From the NCBI RefSeq assembly GCF_004025585.1, contig NZ_QTZO01000003.1:186001-250000 (forward strand): a DNA stretch of 64,000 bases, given 5' to 3'. The notes below the pieces were generated by a model that ran no database searches, was not told the DNA's origin, and saw only the letters and a program-made list of their open reading frames with translations. A program made the position numbers and the translations under genes. Positions within the stretch are counted from its first letter, which is position 1. Each line of letters opens with the position of its first letter. Origin of the DNA: Pseudodesulfovibrio sp. S3. GTDB taxonomy: Bacteria > Desulfobacterota > Desulfovibrionia > Desulfovibrionales > Desulfovibrionaceae. This document shows, in pieces, positions 34,187-43,418 of this stretch.

Positions 34187-34978
34187 TTATACTTCAAAAT
34201 TCAACGGAACGGTTTCCAGCACAGCACCGGTGCGGGCCACGGTCACGCGCACCGTGTCGACGGCACTGCCAGCCCGCTTGACCGCTTCGCGCAATATGAC
34301 ACTCATCGACGCACAACATGGCACCTCCATCTCCATGACGGTAATTGAATTGAGATTGTTTTCGGCTATGATCTCTGCAAGTTTCTCGATATATTCCATC
34401 TGGTTATCAAATTTCGGGCAGCCCATGAGCACCACTCGATTGGGTACATACTCACCATGGTAGGACGGCATTGCCACAGGCACACAATCCGCTGTCAGCA
34501 GCAGGTCGGCTCCCTTGAGAAACGGCGCAGTGGGCGGCACAAGCCGGAGTTGTACAGGCCAATGGGACAACGCAGAACCGCCCGCAGGCTGTGTCGTGGG
34601 GATATTGGCCTGCCCACACGGAGTCATGGTTTTCAAGGCCGCCCCTGGACAACCGCCGCGCCCGGGTGTCTTGCCCGGCTTGTCCAGCCGCAGGCTCTCG
34701 GGATCCGGCATGTGCTTCGGCACAGTCCGTCCCTGGGCTTTCAGGTGCCGGGCAACGGCATCGGGATCGAAATCATCCGCCTCGCGGACCTCCACCTTAA
34801 GCGCACCAGTGGGACAATCGCCCAAACACGCGCCCAAGCCGTCGCAATAAATCTCCTTGACCAGTCTGGCCTTGCCGTCAACGATTGCCAAGGCCCCTTC
34901 TTCGCAGGAAGGTACGCACTGGCCGCAGCCATTACACAATTCCTCATTGATGGTGATCATTTTTCTTTTACTTATCAT
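34187..34978 (-). CDS. Multidomain [4Fe-4S] ferredoxin
   Basis: A 263-residue protein. The N-terminal ferredoxin has a full first motif (Cys15, 18, 21, 25: CNGCGQCVPSC) and a second with wider spacing (CDGLGACLGDCP, from Cys45). A Pro/Gly-rich linker follows, then a C-terminal domain (about 165-263; LLLTADCVPVAM, VVLMGCPKFDNQ, VMEMEVPCCASM) with further conserved cysteines. Proteins of this form sit next to hybrid cluster protein genes in several anaerobes. The ATG at 34978 has AGAGGAT upstream. Here it probably carries electrons to the siroheme proteins. Confidence 0.82.
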   Translation of the reverse strand: MISKRKMITINEELCNGCGQCVPSCEEGALAIVDGKARLVKEIYCDGLGACLGDCPTGALKVEVREADDFDPDAVARHLKAQGRTVPKHMPDPESLRLDKPGKTPGRGGCPGAALKTMTPCGQANIPTTQPAGGSALSHWPVQLRLVPPTAPFLKGADLLLTADCVPVAMPSYHGEYVPNRVVLMGCPKFDNQMEYIEKLAEIIAENNLNSITVMEMEVPCCASMSVILREAVKRAGSAVDTVRVTVARTGAVLETVPLNFEV

Positions 34979-35007
34979 TTTACTATCCTCTTTTATTATT
35001 AAGTTAT

Positions 35008-36339
35008 TTACATTCTTGCCACGCCGACAAAAATGGCGTGAAGACTGACGACCAGGACTATGAACACGGTCCTGGCAGTTTCTTTTGAAAGGCCCGGAAA
35101 AGCGTATCCGATCTGCTGATGCGCACAAGCCGAAACACAATCGCCGCACAAGGTACAGGAAAGAGCCGGGCTGCCCAATTCCATCCTATGCTCGTCCAAT
35201 GCGTTGTAGCGGCACTTCGAGTAGCAGGCACCGCACCGGGTGCAATCCGCATCGATGCGAATGCGCCAAGGCGAAATCCTGCCAAAGAGATTCCCAACCA
35301 ACCCCATGGGGCAATAGGCAGTACAGTGTACCATCATTCCGCTCTTACGGGAAATAAACGCCATGATCCCCACACCTGCCAGCCCGAAAGCTACTCCGAA
35401 CCAAACGGCCGTGATGCCGGGCACGCCTGCCCAACGCAGAATCCAGGCGGTGATCAGGACCAGCAACAGTGTAGCCCCGCGTCCAATCATGCTCAGACGA
35501 CCAATCACGGAAGAATGGGCCGGACGCGGCCCAATGCTGCTCATGGCATCGTCCCAGGCCCCTATGTAGCACAGATGACTGCACCAGGCCGAACCGACCA
35601 GCATCACTGTGACGCCGAACAGGATGAGCATGAAGAAGCCGCTGCCGCGAAAGACCGGACCAGCCGCGATCAAAGCCGGGACCGGAAGATGCAGGCTGCC
35701 GGTCATGAGCATCCGGTCCATGCCGAGCAGGCCAAGCCCCAGTTGCAGGAAAAACAGCACAGAAAAGAATTCCCAGATACGAGGACGGTACTTCCTGTGT
35801 CCCTTGGGCGAGAGCATGAGGTTTCCGATCCACTGGGCATACAGAGCCAATCCGAATATTTCCAACCACCCCCACCCGATCAGATAGCGGTCAGCCAGCA
35901 GCATCGGAAAAGGCGTCATGCTCCTGATCATGGCCAACCCCGAGGCGGTAAGCATGAAAAGGACTGCGCGCGGCACGGCCCACTGCGCCCCCGCATGGAA
36001 ATATGTCCGCATACGATTGCCCAGCATCACGGCCAGGGCCAGACCGTCAAGAAGGATCACACCCGCCATGATGGAGGCGAGCCGCTGCCACGGAGCCCCG
36101 AAAGCCTGGCGGAAAGAGATGAATTCCACAGTGGCGTTCGCCCAGATGTACCCGCCCCACACAAGCGCTGCCACCACGAGCATGCGCACCCACGCCTGAC
36201 GGGTTAACAAAAGTCCGACCAGAGCTGCAAAGGAAATACTCAAACCGTAATCGCCTTGCCTGAGGGCATGCGCGCTCAAAAGCAGCAAGGCCAAGGCAGG
36301 GAAAATCAAGAGGTATCGATTTGTTGTTGCGGTCTTCAT
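35008..36339 (-). CDS. NapH/YccM-like membrane Fe-S protein
   Basis: A 443-residue polytopic protein with about ten hydrophobic segments, a CTAYCPMG motif after residue 330 (the CxxxCP site seen in NapH, NosR and RdxA-type proteins), and two C-terminal [4Fe-4S] motifs, CTRCGACYSKC and CTLCGDCVSAC. Proteins of this class pass electrons from the quinone pool to soluble partners. The start at 36339 (MKTATTNRY) is preferred to 36375, because the latter would place the FNR-type box at 36374-36387 over the start codon. It is the first gene of the ferredoxin-cupin-siroheme operon. Confidence 0.8.
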   Translation of the reverse strand: MKTATTNRYLLIFPALALLLLSAHALRQGDYGLSISFAALVGLLLTRQAWVRMLVVAALVWGGYIWANATVEFISFRQAFGAPWQRLASIMAGVILLDGLALAVMLGNRMRTYFHAGAQWAVPRAVLFMLTASGLAMIRSMTPFPMLLADRYLIGWGWLEIFGLALYAQWIGNLMLSPKGHRKYRPRIWEFFSVLFFLQLGLGLLGMDRMLMTGSLHLPVPALIAAGPVFRGSGFFMLILFGVTVMLVGSAWCSHLCYIGAWDDAMSSIGPRPAHSSVIGRLSMIGRGATLLLVLITAWILRWAGVPGITAVWFGVAFGLAGVGIMAFISRKSGMMVHCTAYCPMGLVGNLFGRISPWRIRIDADCTRCGACYSKCRYNALDEHRMELGSPALSCTLCGDCVSACAHQQIGYAFPGLSKETARTVFIVLVVSLHAIFVGVARM

Positions 36340-36373
36340 GATTTGAAGATGAACCTTTTTTTTGACGGGAACC

Positions 36374-36387
36374 ATGACTTAGGTCAA
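36374..36387. promoter_or_regulatory. FNR-type operator between divergent genes
   Basis: On the minus strand the sequence is TTGAC-CTAA-GTCAT, nine of ten half-site positions matching the TTGAC-N4-GTCAA form of Crp/Fnr boxes. It lies between the NapH-like gene and the Crp/Fnr regulator gene, so the regulator may control both the operon and itself. Confidence 0.5.
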
Positions 36388-36425
36388 ATTACCCATACTA
36401 CAATGAAAAATGGAGCAAATGATTA

Positions 36426-37100
36426 ATGAACAAACTTGAAGCCGTGAAGGATGTCACATTTTTTGAAGGCTTGCCTGACGAGATACTCGGCAAACTGGCT
36501 GACATCGCCGTTATCAAGCGGTATGGGAAAGGCGAGACTTTATTCTTGGCTGATGTCCCGGCCCATGGGTTCTTTTCCCTTGTAACTGGACGGGTCAAGG
36601 TCTTCCGAAGCTCGCCGTCAGGCAAGGAACAGATCATCCACATATTCGGACCAGGCGAAGCAGTGGGAGAAGTCCCGGTCTTCGAAGGCAGCAACTTTCC
36701 TGCCCAATGCGAAGCCGTGGAACTCTGTGAAGCCCTGTTCTTTCCGCGCCAGGATTTCAGGAACATCATTCGGGAAGACCCTGACCTGGCCATGAAAATG
36801 ATGGCCATGCTTTCCCAGCGGCTGCGCATTCTTGTCAGCAAAATAGACGATTTGAGCCTGAAGGAGACGCCGTCAAGGCTGGCGTCCTATCTCCTGCTGC
36901 TCCGCTCATCCCAAGAATCGGACACCTTCAAACTCGACCTTCCAAAGGGACAGATCGCTCTCTATCTCGGCACCATTCAGGAAACACTGTCCCGCATTTT
37001 GAAACGGTTTACCGAGGAAGGACTTATCCATCTGAACGGCAGAGAGATCACCATCCTCGACAAAGCCGCCCTCGGGGAGATCGCAGATCAGGGACGCTGA
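36426..37100 (+). CDS. Crp/Fnr family transcriptional regulator
   Basis: A 224-residue regulator: a cyclic-nucleotide-binding-like sensor domain (10-125; GRVKVFRSSPSGKEQIIHIFGPGEAVGEVP), a long dimer helix (about 125-150), and a winged helix-turn-helix with KGQIALYLGTIQETLSRILKRF as helix-turn-recognition helix. It has no N-terminal cysteine quartet, so it does not sense oxygen through an FNR [4Fe-4S] cluster. Heme-based HcpR or DNR-like sensing of nitric oxide is one possibility. It is divergent from the siroheme cluster, with a shared box between them. Confidence 0.88.
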   Translation: MNKLEAVKDVTFFEGLPDEILGKLADIAVIKRYGKGETLFLADVPAHGFFSLVTGRVKVFRSSPSGKEQIIHIFGPGEAVGEVPVFEGSNFPAQCEAVELCEALFFPRQDFRNIIREDPDLAMKMMAMLSQRLRILVSKIDDLSLKETPSRLASYLLLLRSSQESDTFKLDLPKGQIALYLGTIQETLSRILKRFTEEGLIHLNGREITILDKAALGEIADQGR

Positions 37101-37125
37101 TGAAGCCCAGACACCAGCCCAACGC

Positions 37126-37158
37126 AAAAAGCCCGCTGCACATACGTGCAGCGGGCTG
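37126..37158. terminator. Terminator between rpsT and the regulator gene
   Basis: AGCCCGCTGCA and TGCAGCGGGCT form an 11-pair stem; on the minus strand it is followed by TTTTTGCG. It ends rpsT and can also block readthrough from the Crp/Fnr gene. Confidence 0.85.
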
Positions 37159-37178
37159 ATACATGGCAACGGAAAAGA

Positions 37179-37445
37179 CTATTCAGCGATCTTGTTGACG
37201 GCCGTCTGAAGGCGGGCGATGCGACGCTGAGCCTGGCGCTCGTGGATAATGCTCTTGCGGGCAGCCTTGTCCAAAATGGAAGAGGCTTCCTTGAGGGCTT
37301 CCTGTGCCTTGGTAACGTCCTTTTCCTCGATGGCAAGACGAACAGCTTTGACGGTGTTCTTGATGCGGGTCTTGGAAATGCGGTTACGGGCGCGACGCTT
37401 CAAGCTCTGACGGTGCCTCTTCAAGGCGGATTTGTGATTAGCCAA
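37179..37445 (-). CDS. rpsT: Ribosomal protein S20 (TTG start)
   Basis: An 88-residue protein of the small ribosomal subunit, binding 16S rRNA. The sequence MANHKSALKRHRQSLKRRARNR and the Lys/Arg/Ala-rich remainder are typical. The start codon is TTG, with AGGAG eight bases upstream and no ATG in place. E. coli rpsT also begins with UUG and S20 represses its own translation, so the weak start may be part of similar autoregulation here. A strong promoter lies at 37520-37547. Confidence 0.96.
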   Translation of the reverse strand: MANHKSALKRHRQSLKRRARNRISKTRIKNTVKAVRLAIEEKDVTKAQEALKEASSILDKAARKSIIHERQAQRRIARLQTAVNKIAE

Positions 37446-37519
37446 GGTAATTTCTCCTGATCAATAAATTATCGTATTAAAAAAGCGTTTGTTTGCTATT
37501 CTTCCCGAAGGGAGAGCTT

Positions 37520-37547
37520 TTTATATGGACTCTTCCCCCGATGTCAA
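37520..37547 (-). promoter_or_regulatory. Sigma-70 promoter of rpsT
   Basis: On the minus strand TTGACA (37547-37542), 16 bases, TATAAA (37525-37520). The transcript would have a leader of roughly 65 bases, with CCCTTCGGG near its 5' end able to form a small UUCG hairpin. It lies just after the glyS stop codon. Confidence 0.75.
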
Positions 37548-37564
37548 GCGTTTTCTAATTTGAA

Positions 37565-39673
37565 CTACACCTGCAAAGCATTGAAGTCGGCCAAACGGCT
37601 TAGACGGTCGACCAATGCCTTGAGTAGATTCAAACGGTTCAGCCGGACATCAACCTCATCGCACATAACCATGACATTGTCGAAGAAACCGTCCACAGAA
37701 GGACGCAACTCCCCGAGAAGTCCAAATAATCCGGCAAAATCGCCGTTCTCCCACAGATCATCAAAGCGAGGTGCCAACGCCTCCAGATTGGTGCCGAAGG
37801 CCTGTTCGTGTTCGTCCTCAAACAGATCCGCATCATAGCTGCCGGTCAGGGGCTGACCAGCCTCATCGCCCTGCTTGCGGATGATATTTGCAGCACGCTT
37901 GAAGGTCAGCACGGCCTGCTCGAAATCCGCTTCCCTGCTGAACTCACCCAAGGCCTCAAGCCGAGCCTTCAAGGTCCGGATGTCGCTGAATCCGGCACCA
38001 AGCGCAGCATCAACCACACGCGTGTCGAACCCTTGGCCTATAAACAGGGCACGCAGACGCTGACCGAAGAAGTCCTTGAGCTTGGCAAGGGCCTCTGGTT
38101 TCTCAATCTTCCATTTGACCCCGGTATACGCTTCCTGAGCCCATTTGAGCAGTACACCCAGGTCCACGTTCAGTTCGTGTTCCATGATGATGCGGGCGAT
38201 ACCCAAGGCACAACGGCGCAGAGCATAGGGGTCGTTGGCCCCGGTAGGCACCTTGCCCAGCCCGAAACAACCGGCCATGGTGTCCACCTTGTCGGCCATG
38301 GAGACCAACGCACCGGACAGACTGGACGGAACCGGGCTGTCCGGCCCAGCAGGCAGATACTGTTCATAGATGCCGCTGGAAACGATCTCGCCCTTGCCAG
38401 CGCGCTCGGCGTAGATGCCCCCCATCTTGCCTTGCAGGCTATCGAACTCGATGACCATTTCGGAAACGAGATCCGCCTTGGCCAGCCGTCCGGCCATGGC
38501 GAACTTTTCATACTCTCCAGGCAGGATGGACTTTGATTCACCCAGCTTCTCAATCAATTTGGCACACAGGGATTTGATACGACGCGACTTGTCGCCCACG
38601 GACCCGAGAGGGCCGAGAAAAACCACGTTCTCCAGCTTGTCCAGCCAGACCTTGAAGTCGACCTTGCAGTCCGCCTCCCAGAAGAAGCGGGCATCTTCAA
38701 GGCGGGCCTTGAGTACACGCTCCCAACCTTTCTTGACCAGGGCAACATCCAGGGGGTCGAGGTTCAGAGTGGTCAGGAAGTGCGGCAACAGATTGCCCTC
38801 GCCGTCCTGAACACCGAAGCTCTTCTGATGAGACTGCATGGAGGTGAGCAGCACTTCACGGGGCAGTTCCAGGTAGAGCTTGTCGATATCCCCGATAAGC
38901 GGCTTGGGGTATTCCACCAGGTTGGCGACCTCATCGAGCAAGCCTTCGTTCCAGACGATCTCGCCGCCCAACTCACCGGCCAGACGATTGCCTTGGTCAA
39001 CGATGATTTTCTTGCGCTCCTCGGGATCAATGACCACCTTGCCCTTGTCCCGGACTATGGAAAAATATTCAGACGCCGAATTCACGGCAAACGGGCCGAA
39101 ACCCATGACCCGATGACCGCGGGTCTCGCGGCCCGAGGTCAGGTTCTCCAGGGTAAATTCGATGACCTCACTGTCGAGCAGAGCCAGGAGCCAGCGCACG
39201 GGACGACCAAAGGCGAAGTCATATCCGCCCCACCGCATCTTCTTGGGAAAAGAAAGCGATTCTATGCACTTGGTACAAATGGCGGGCAGAATGTCAGCTG
39301 TCTTGCCACCGCCCACGGTCTTCTTGGCAGCCAGATACTCACCCTTGTCGGTCTTCATCTTGAACAGGGCGTCTTCGGCCACGCCCTGGGTCTTGGCAAA
39401 CCCCTGCCCGGCTTTTGTCAGGTTGCCATCGCCGTCATAGGCTATGCGAACGGGAGGACCTGTGACGGTCTCCTCCTCCTGAAGCTGCGTCACAGCCAGG
39501 GAGGCAACATGCGCGGTGATACGACGCGGGGTGGCGTAGCATTTGACGCCCCCGTTTTCGACCATGGACTCGGTGAGCGCCTCGGCAAAGGCCTTCTCAA
39601 GTTCATCAGCCAGCTTAGGAACAAAGCGGGCGGGCATTTCCTCGGTTCCGATTTCCAGAATGAATTCGGCCAT
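37565..39673 (-). CDS. glyS: Glycyl-tRNA synthetase beta subunit
   Basis: A 702-residue subunit of the alpha2beta2 enzyme that charges tRNA-Gly. It opens FILEIGTEEMPARFVPKLADEL, and contains the segments GRPVRWLLALLD, TRGHRVMG and DPYALRRCALGI, and ends with an anticodon-binding-like DALR region (FFDNVMVMCDEVDVRLNRLNLL). The start has an A-rich GAAGAAAA site. It follows glyQ with a 41-base gap. Confidence 0.95.
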   Translation of the reverse strand: MAEFILEIGTEEMPARFVPKLADELEKAFAEALTESMVENGGVKCYATPRRITAHVASLAVTQLQEEETVTGPPVRIAYDGDGNLTKAGQGFAKTQGVAEDALFKMKTDKGEYLAAKKTVGGGKTADILPAICTKCIESLSFPKKMRWGGYDFAFGRPVRWLLALLDSEVIEFTLENLTSGRETRGHRVMGFGPFAVNSASEYFSIVRDKGKVVIDPEERKKIIVDQGNRLAGELGGEIVWNEGLLDEVANLVEYPKPLIGDIDKLYLELPREVLLTSMQSHQKSFGVQDGEGNLLPHFLTTLNLDPLDVALVKKGWERVLKARLEDARFFWEADCKVDFKVWLDKLENVVFLGPLGSVGDKSRRIKSLCAKLIEKLGESKSILPGEYEKFAMAGRLAKADLVSEMVIEFDSLQGKMGGIYAERAGKGEIVSSGIYEQYLPAGPDSPVPSSLSGALVSMADKVDTMAGCFGLGKVPTGANDPYALRRCALGIARIIMEHELNVDLGVLLKWAQEAYTGVKWKIEKPEALAKLKDFFGQRLRALFIGQGFDTRVVDAALGAGFSDIRTLKARLEALGEFSREADFEQAVLTFKRAANIIRKQGDEAGQPLTGSYDADLFEDEHEQAFGTNLEALAPRFDDLWENGDFAGLFGLLGELRPSVDGFFDNVMVMCDEVDVRLNRLNLLKALVDRLSRLADFNALQV

Positions 39674-39714
39674 TTTTCTTCTCTTTTCTCTCTATTTCTT
39701 ATCGGTGGCGTCGC

Positions 39715-40584
39715 TTACTTCTTGAGCATGGGATAACCCATCTCTTCCCGCTGATCCGCATAAAGCCTGGCGAGCTTGGAGGCCAGGTTGCGTACGCGAC
39801 CGATGTAGGTGGCGCGCTCGGTGATGGATATCGCACCGCGTGCGTCCAGCATGTTGAACGAATGGGAGCATTTCAGGCAGCAGTCATAGGCAGGCCAGGG
39901 CAGGCCTTCCTCGCACAGCTTGAGGCATTCGGCCTCGAACTTGTTGAACAGGTCGAACAACATGTCCGCGTTGGACAGCTCAAAATTGTATTTGGACATC
40001 TCCACCTCGTTCTGGTGGAATATCTGACCATAGGTAACCTCATCATTCCACATGAGGTCGTAGACGGATTCCTTTTCCTGCAGATACATGCAGATGCGCT
40101 CAAGACCGTAGGTGATTTCCACGGACACGGGCTTGAGATCGATGCCGCCCACCTGCTGAAAATAGGTGAACTGAGTCGCCTCCATGCCGTTGAGCCAGAC
40201 TTCCCAGCCAAGGCCCCAGGCGCCGAGCGTGGGCGATTCCCAGTCATCCTCCACGAAACGGATGTCCTGGGCTGCTGCGTCAAGGCCCAGCACCCCCAGA
40301 CTTTCAAGATACAATTCCTGAATATTGTCGGGAGACGGCTTCAAAACCACCTGAAATTGATAATAATGCTGCAGCCGGTTGGGGTTTTCACCGTAACGGC
40401 CATCAGTGGGACGGCGCGAAGGCTCCACATAGGCGACCTTCCATGGTTCGGGACCGATGACCCGGAAAAAGGTGGAGGGATTGAACGTCCCCGCACCGCA
40501 CTCAATGTCCATGGGCTGAACAACAGCGCAGCCATAGTCCGCCCAAAAACCTTGCAATTTCAGTATAACATCCTGAAAATTCAT
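39715..40584 (-). CDS. glyQ: Glycyl-tRNA synthetase alpha subunit
   Basis: A 289-residue class II catalytic subunit. [41 protein letters not shown] is the standard N-terminus, with [25 protein letters not shown] as motif 2 and the glycine/adenylate pocket. It is followed by glyS and preceded by recO, an order seen widely in bacteria. Confidence 0.97.
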   Translation of the reverse strand: MNFQDVILKLQGFWADYGCAVVQPMDIECGAGTFNPSTFFRVIGPEPWKVAYVEPSRRPTDGRYGENPNRLQHYYQFQVVLKPSPDNIQELYLESLGVLGLDAAAQDIRFVEDDWESPTLGAWGLGWEVWLNGMEATQFTYFQQVGGIDLKPVSVEITYGLERICMYLQEKESVYDLMWNDEVTYGQIFHQNEVEMSKYNFELSNADMLFDLFNKFEAECLKLCEEGLPWPAYDCCLKCSHSFNMLDARGAISITERATYIGRVRNLASKLARLYADQREEMGYPMLKK

Positions 40585-40597
40585 GACTTACTCCAAC

Positions 40598-41356
40598 TCA
40601 TACCTTTTTATACATGCCGCCTTCCCAGGACAGACCCAGGTGGTAGGCCACGAATAGTTCGATCAATTGACTGGATTGACGCCGGACCTCACTGTCCATG
40701 GCAACGGTAACCCAGTCCGCTGGTCGACTTTGTTGAATCCAATCCAAGGCGCGAAGCACTCCCGTGGAAATCGGTCGAGCAAGTCCCTCTAACGGTTTCC
40801 CGCCCGAAAGACAAGTCCGACAGGCCACCTGGCCCTTCTCGACGCCGAACCTGTACCCGTCCTGTCCGGCTATCGTTAGACCGCAGGTTCCGCAGGTGAG
40901 GAAGTCCGGTGTGTAGCCCATTTCGAACGCCAGCTTGGCCCTGAAAAGCCATGGCGTGAAGTCGCTGCTACCGCCACCCGACTCCAACATGTGCAATGTT
41001 TCAAGCAACAGAGAATAAACAGGCCTGGCATCGGAGGGATCGATCTCGACGGCTTCAATGAACTTGATGCAATTGACGGCCAGACCGGTCCTGACAGGAT
41101 CCTTTCTAACCATCGGAAAATTGTGCAGCAGGGAACCTTCTTCAAGAACCGTATACGTTCCGGTCTTGTTGGTTCCTATGGTGAAGAGAACATGGCTGAG
41201 AGGATCGAGACACCCGACAAACCTGCGTCGGCTGCGGCTGCCTCCAAAAGCGAATCCGTTGAAAACGCCGCGTGTGGGCGTAAGGAGCTTGACCCAGACA
41301 TCGGCCTCCCGAAAACGTCCGACCTTGAGTACGAGACATTTTTCAGTGCCGTTCAT
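40598..41356 (-). CDS. recO: DNA repair protein RecO
   Basis: A 252-residue protein: an N-terminal OB fold (KCLVLKVGRFREADVWVKLLTPTRGVF), a helical domain, and a zinc site made by CGTC (about 153-156) and CRTC (about 176-179). RecO anneals single strands coated by SSB and helps RecR load RecA at gaps. AGG lies a few bases before the start. It ends 13 bases before glyQ. Confidence 0.9.
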   Translation of the reverse strand: MNGTEKCLVLKVGRFREADVWVKLLTPTRGVFNGFAFGGSRSRRRFVGCLDPLSHVLFTIGTNKTGTYTVLEEGSLLHNFPMVRKDPVRTGLAVNCIKFIEAVEIDPSDARPVYSLLLETLHMLESGGGSSDFTPWLFRAKLAFEMGYTPDFLTCGTCGLTIAGQDGYRFGVEKGQVACRTCLSGGKPLEGLARPISTGVLRALDWIQQSRPADWVTVAMDSEVRRQSSQLIELFVAYHLGLSWEGGMYKKV

Positions 41357-41385
41357 GCAGTACCTGTCCTGCTCCGGTGACCGGG

Positions 41386-42354
41386 TTACATACCGAAGAG
41401 GATCGTCTGTATATTGCCCTTGGCTTGATCGAGGGGATACGGTGCTCCGTTGTAAGTCACGCTGACACCAGCCGCGTTGCCGATGCGAATCCTGCGGGGA
41501 CTGTTGAACATCAAACGCAGGGGTTCTCCTTTTGTCAAAACAAAATCACGGGCCATATCCAGTTCATCCCCGCGCCAAACGCCGATCCAGCACCCCTTGT
41601 TGGTGTTAGCCCTGATGATCACCACATGAGCGTATTTTGCCGCTTCAGCACTTGCCTCCTGATTATCCGTAGCCTCATCGTCGACCATCTCGGACATGGT
41701 CGACGCAGGTGCAGGCTTGACAACGGGCGTGGCCTTTTCAGACGACACGACCGGCAGGGCCTGGTCGGACGGAACGGCCTGCCCAACCGTTTCGGATTGA
41801 ACCTCCGAGTCCGCTGGAACAGCAGCGTCCTCTCCCCCTTCACCCTCAGGCTGAACCCCCTCGGGTTCAGCCAATTCAGCAGGTCGGACAGGCTCTGTCG
41901 TTGACTCCATGGACGTAGCGGGCGGAGCCGTTTGTTCCATGCCGCCCTTGTTCAGATTCAACACGAGAACCAAAGCGGCACAACACAGGATAATGACAAC
42001 GAAGATGGAGGGCCAAACCGACCGCTTGCGAACAGCGGGCGCATCTGCTTCATGAAAGGCCTTTTCCGCGTTGGGGGAAACATCGTAAGAAAGCCCCCCG
42101 GCATTTTGCTCTTCCATTTGATACTCTCGATCAACAACCATCGACAATTCATCTGCGTCAAGGCCGAGCAATCGTGCGTAACTCCTAACAAATCCTTTTG
42201 TATATACGGGATGCGGCAAAGAAGAACTGTCACCGCTCTCCAAGGCAAGCAAATTGATACGACTGATCTTAGTGGACTCCATGACCTCCTTAATGGTCAA
42301 CCCTCTAGTTTCACGTTCACGCTGCAACGCAAGGCCGAGTTCCTGAAAATTCAT
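41386..42354 (-). CDS. rodZ: RodZ-like cell-shape protein
   Basis: A 322-residue bitopic membrane protein. An N-terminal helix-turn-helix (MNFQELGLALQRERETRGLTIKEV...KISRINLLALESGD, residues 1-75) would bind MreB rather than DNA; a basic stretch RKRSVWP precedes one membrane segment (about 112-132); a Pro/Glu-rich linker and a C-terminal DUF4115-type beta domain (about 235-322) lie in the periplasm. Its ATG overlaps the end of the SurA-like gene (ATGA), so they are translationally coupled. Confidence 0.88.
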   Translation of the reverse strand: MNFQELGLALQRERETRGLTIKEVMESTKISRINLLALESGDSSSLPHPVYTKGFVRSYARLLGLDADELSMVVDREYQMEEQNAGGLSYDVSPNAEKAFHEADAPAVRKRSVWPSIFVVIILCCAALVLVLNLNKGGMEQTAPPATSMESTTEPVRPAELAEPEGVQPEGEGGEDAAVPADSEVQSETVGQAVPSDQALPVVSSEKATPVVKPAPASTMSEMVDDEATDNQEASAEAAKYAHVVIIRANTNKGCWIGVWRGDELDMARDFVLTKGEPLRLMFNSPRRIRIGNAAGVSVTYNGAPYPLDQAKGNIQTILFGM

Positions 42355-43322
42355 TGGGATACTCCGTTGTCGGGTTCCAGGGTTTTATCCATATAAACGA
42401 TAACCGAACTTTGTTTCAGTTTTTCAAAATACTCTGAAAAGAGCGTTTCCCGCTTATTTTGCATCAATTGTTTATATATGTCGTCCCGAACATCATCGAG
42501 AGGCACGAGACGATCCTCGGCAATAGTGACCGGAGACAACAATGCCTCCTTGCCCTGGATGGTCAACGGCGTGCCGACTCCCCCAGCAGCCACTCCCTCC
42601 AAGGACTCTTTCCACTCGACGGCCAGGTCAACGTAGCTCAATTCGCCGATGGATCCGCCTAAATCCTTACCAGGTCCCACACTATATTTCTGGACAGCCT
42701 CGGCAAAAGTCATTTCGCCTTCAAGAATGCGTTCCCTGACCTCCACTGCCGAGACATCCGAAGGCAAAAGAATGATGGCGAGTTCAACCATCTTGTCGAG
42801 TTGATAGTCGTCATGACGGGCTTCATATTCTTCCTGAATTTCCGAATCCGTGACCAGCACCTTGCTGGTCACCATATGGCTTATGAGTTCCTGTTTTTCA
42901 AGCATCTCTTTCAACCGGCTCCGAAACTCCTCCATCTCAAGGCCATCTTCACGAACCACGTTCTCAAACTCTTCAAGCGTCAAGCCGCGCTCCGCACGTA
43001 CCCGATCAATTTCCTTATCCATATTCTCATCAGTGACCCCGATTCCATATTTGGCCACTTCCTGCTGTATCAAAATGTCATTGACCAGACTCTCCAGCGC
43101 CCTTTTGCGCAGAGCGTTGAGCTGTTCCTTTTCCTTGTCGCCAAGCTGCCGCCCCTTCACCTGCTCGAGAATCGGCTTCATTTCCTCATCAAGATCATAT
43201 TGTGTGATGATATTATCATTAATCTTCACCAGGATACGGTTAATCACCGTCTCGGCAGCCTGGGCAGAAACAGGAGATATCATGAGTACGGCTCCGATGA
43301 GCACGGAAAGTAGTTTCACCAC
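42351..43322 (-). CDS. SurA-like periplasmic chaperone/peptidyl-prolyl isomerase
   Basis: A 323-residue exported protein with a signal peptide (cleavage after SAQA-A, about residue 23) and the SurA N-domain: INRILVKINDNIITQYDLDEEMKPIL. One parvulin domain follows (about 175-270; VELAIILLPS...FAEAVQKYSVGPGKDLGGSIGEL), then a closing helix (QLMQNKRETLFSEYFEKLKQ). It helps outer membrane proteins fold. E. coli SurA has two parvulin domains; this has one. Confidence 0.87.
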   Translation of the reverse strand: MVKLLSVLIGAVLMISPVSAQAAETVINRILVKINDNIITQYDLDEEMKPILEQVKGRQLGDKEKEQLNALRKRALESLVNDILIQQEVAKYGIGVTDENMDKEIDRVRAERGLTLEEFENVVREDGLEMEEFRSRLKEMLEKQELISHMVTSKVLVTDSEIQEEYEARHDDYQLDKMVELAIILLPSDVSAVEVRERILEGEMTFAEAVQKYSVGPGKDLGGSIGELSYVDLAVEWKESLEGVAAGGVGTPLTIQGKEALLSPVTIAEDRLVPLDDVRDDIYKQLMQNKRETLFSEYFEKLKQSSVIVYMDKTLEPDNGVSQ

Positions 43323-43418
43323 GCGGTTTACTCCTTGGCATCGAAGGGAATGAATACCCTTCGACCATTTTGTCGAATTCTAGTCACTTTGTATGGACTA
43401 TGCAATGAATGGTCCTGA

